Source: an uncultured Paracoccaceae bacterium
Lineage (GTDB): Bacteria; Pseudomonadota; Alphaproteobacteria; Rhodobacterales; Rhodobacteraceae
Assembly (NCBI GenBank): GCA_951812305.1
Contig: CATOSB010000002.1
Span: forward strand, 930,001 to 994,000
Reading direction: 5' to 3'
DNA length: 64,000 nucleotides
Shown here: positions 63,479 to 64,000 of the stretch, piece by piece
How positions within the stretch are numbered: position 1 is the first letter of the stretch
How the letters are laid out: every line of letters starts with the position of its first letter
Made by a program: the position numbers and the translations under genes
The notes under the pieces: model-generated
What the model saw: the letters and a program-made list of their open reading frames with translations, nothing else
The model's database searches: none
What the model was told of the DNA's origin: nothing

Positions 63479-64000
63479 GCGCCCCGCGAAACATCCTGTG
63501 GATCTGCACCGATCAGCAGCCGTTCGCCAACCGGCCCGCAGTTGCCCGCAACCTGCCGCTTCAGGCACGGATGGCCGAGCAGGGCGTGCGCTTTGAAAAC
63601 GCCTATACGGTCTTGCCTATTTGCTCACCTGCCCGCGCCAGTATGCTGACCGGCACTTACCCACATATGCATGGCCTAACAGAAAACGATGGCCGTTTTG
63701 GTGGGCGGGCAGAGTTGGATGACAGCGACTGGATGGTGCACCAGCCAATGATACAGGCCGGATATCGCGCCGCATGGTTCGGCAAATGGCATCTCAGCCA
63801 GACCGAAACCGCGCAGGATTTCGGTTTTGAAGGGTTTTCACTGCCCGACTACGGATATCCTTACAAAACAGACGCTTATCGCGACTACCTGTCCCGGTTT
63901 GATTTGCCCGCGCCCAGGTTGATGGTTGAGTTACCCGGTGAAAACGGCACCAAACGCGGCGATAAAATCGCCCTGATGGAATGCTCCGACTGGCCGGAAT
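63475..64000 (+). CDS. Sulfatase, N-terminal part (runs off the window)
   Basis: The first 175 residues of a formylglycine-dependent sulfatase. NILWICTDQQ holds the first metal-binding Asp. ICSPARASMLTG has the C-x-P-x-R sequence, whose Cys becomes formylglycine; then come TYPHMHGL and AAWFGKWHL with its Lys and His. The ATG at 63475 overlaps the previous stop (ATGA). The neighbours suggest a sulfated methylamine, such as choline sulfate, as substrate, but this is inference. The 3' part is outside the window. Confidence 0.9.
   Translation, partial: MSAPRNILWICTDQQPFANRPAVARNLPLQARMAEQGVRFENAYTVLPICSPARASMLTGTYPHMHGLTENDGRFGGRAELDDSDWMVHQPMIQAGYRAAWFGKWHLSQTETAQDFGFEGFSLPDYGYPYKTDAYRDYLSRFDLPAPRLMVELPGENGTKRGDKIALMECSDWPE

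Noticed and set aside
1..64000. CRISPR arrays, toxin-antitoxin or defence islands, prophage modules
   Set aside because: No evenly spaced direct repeats, no cas, restriction, toxin or phage structural genes were found on either strand.

Overview
The window looks like a chromosomal segment of an alphaproteobacterium of the family Rhodobacteraceae (Roseobacter group). The base composition is moderately GC-rich. Housekeeping genes (valS, rpmB, truA, efp, cobQ, the pst-pho locus) have the gene content and spacing of that group. So do several family-restricted small proteins and short GC-rich hairpin repeats ending in GAGTATTT. No plasmid replication genes, phage modules or CRISPR arrays were seen.

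Layout. 1-3430: two tandem IS4-family elements, a small exported protein, and an IS630-family element sitting at the 5' end of a giant permease/FG-GAP/ASPIC fusion gene (to 6444). 6551-10245: truA, then a ycjX - acetyltransferase - ycjF-like operon. 10407-13489: a compact second succinate dehydrogenase/fumarate reductase-type operon with the unusual order iron-sulfur, two anchors, flavoprotein. 13686-16096: HDAC-like deacetylase, rpmB and a PCu(A)C copper chaperone. 16105-17705: first of three almost identical IS66-family elements. 17919-26244: DUF1992 protein, dienelactone hydrolase, a Cys-rich secreted repeat protein, valS, a HisC-like aminotransferase and small exported proteins. 26667-29472: an alanine/serine-glyoxylate aminotransferase gene cut in two by IS66 copy 2. 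29606-33833: phosphatase-like protein, MsbA-like ABC exporter, glycosyltransferase and YgfZ. 34268-36278: a cluster of four unknown envelope proteins, one of them frameshifted. 36424-43857: efp, a small conserved protein, cobQ, a PopZ-like acidic protein with a premature stop, a TolC-like protein, a PCMT-like methyltransferase and tRNA-Cys(GCA). 44132-49074: FAH-family hydrolase divergent from a GntR regulator and a four-gene ABC importer. 49242-56406: the phosphate regulon phoR <- | -> pstS-pstC-pstA-pstB-phoU-phoB. 56736-59531: IS66 copy 3 and a second IS630 element side by side. 59561 to the end: a C1/methylamine-type catabolic operon (MttB-family methyltransferase, FAD/GcvT demethylating dehydrogenase, sulfatase running off the window).

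Themes. Mobile elements are numerous and appear young: intact target duplications flank all three IS66 copies, and their sequences are nearly identical. At least three chromosomal genes are damaged: the aminotransferase by IS66, the LprI-like gene by a one-base frameshift, and the PopZ-like gene by a nonsense codon. A fourth, the permease fusion, has had its 5' end replaced by an IS. Several convergent or otherwise open intergenic gaps hold a dispersed, strongly self-complementary repeat of about 150-190 bp. Together these suggest a genome undergoing IS expansion under locally relaxed selection. The points most worth following up are the permease-FG-GAP-ASPIC fusion, the SDH-like enzyme with Cys at the flavinylation position, the dispersed structured repeat, and the in-frame palindromic insertion in valS.
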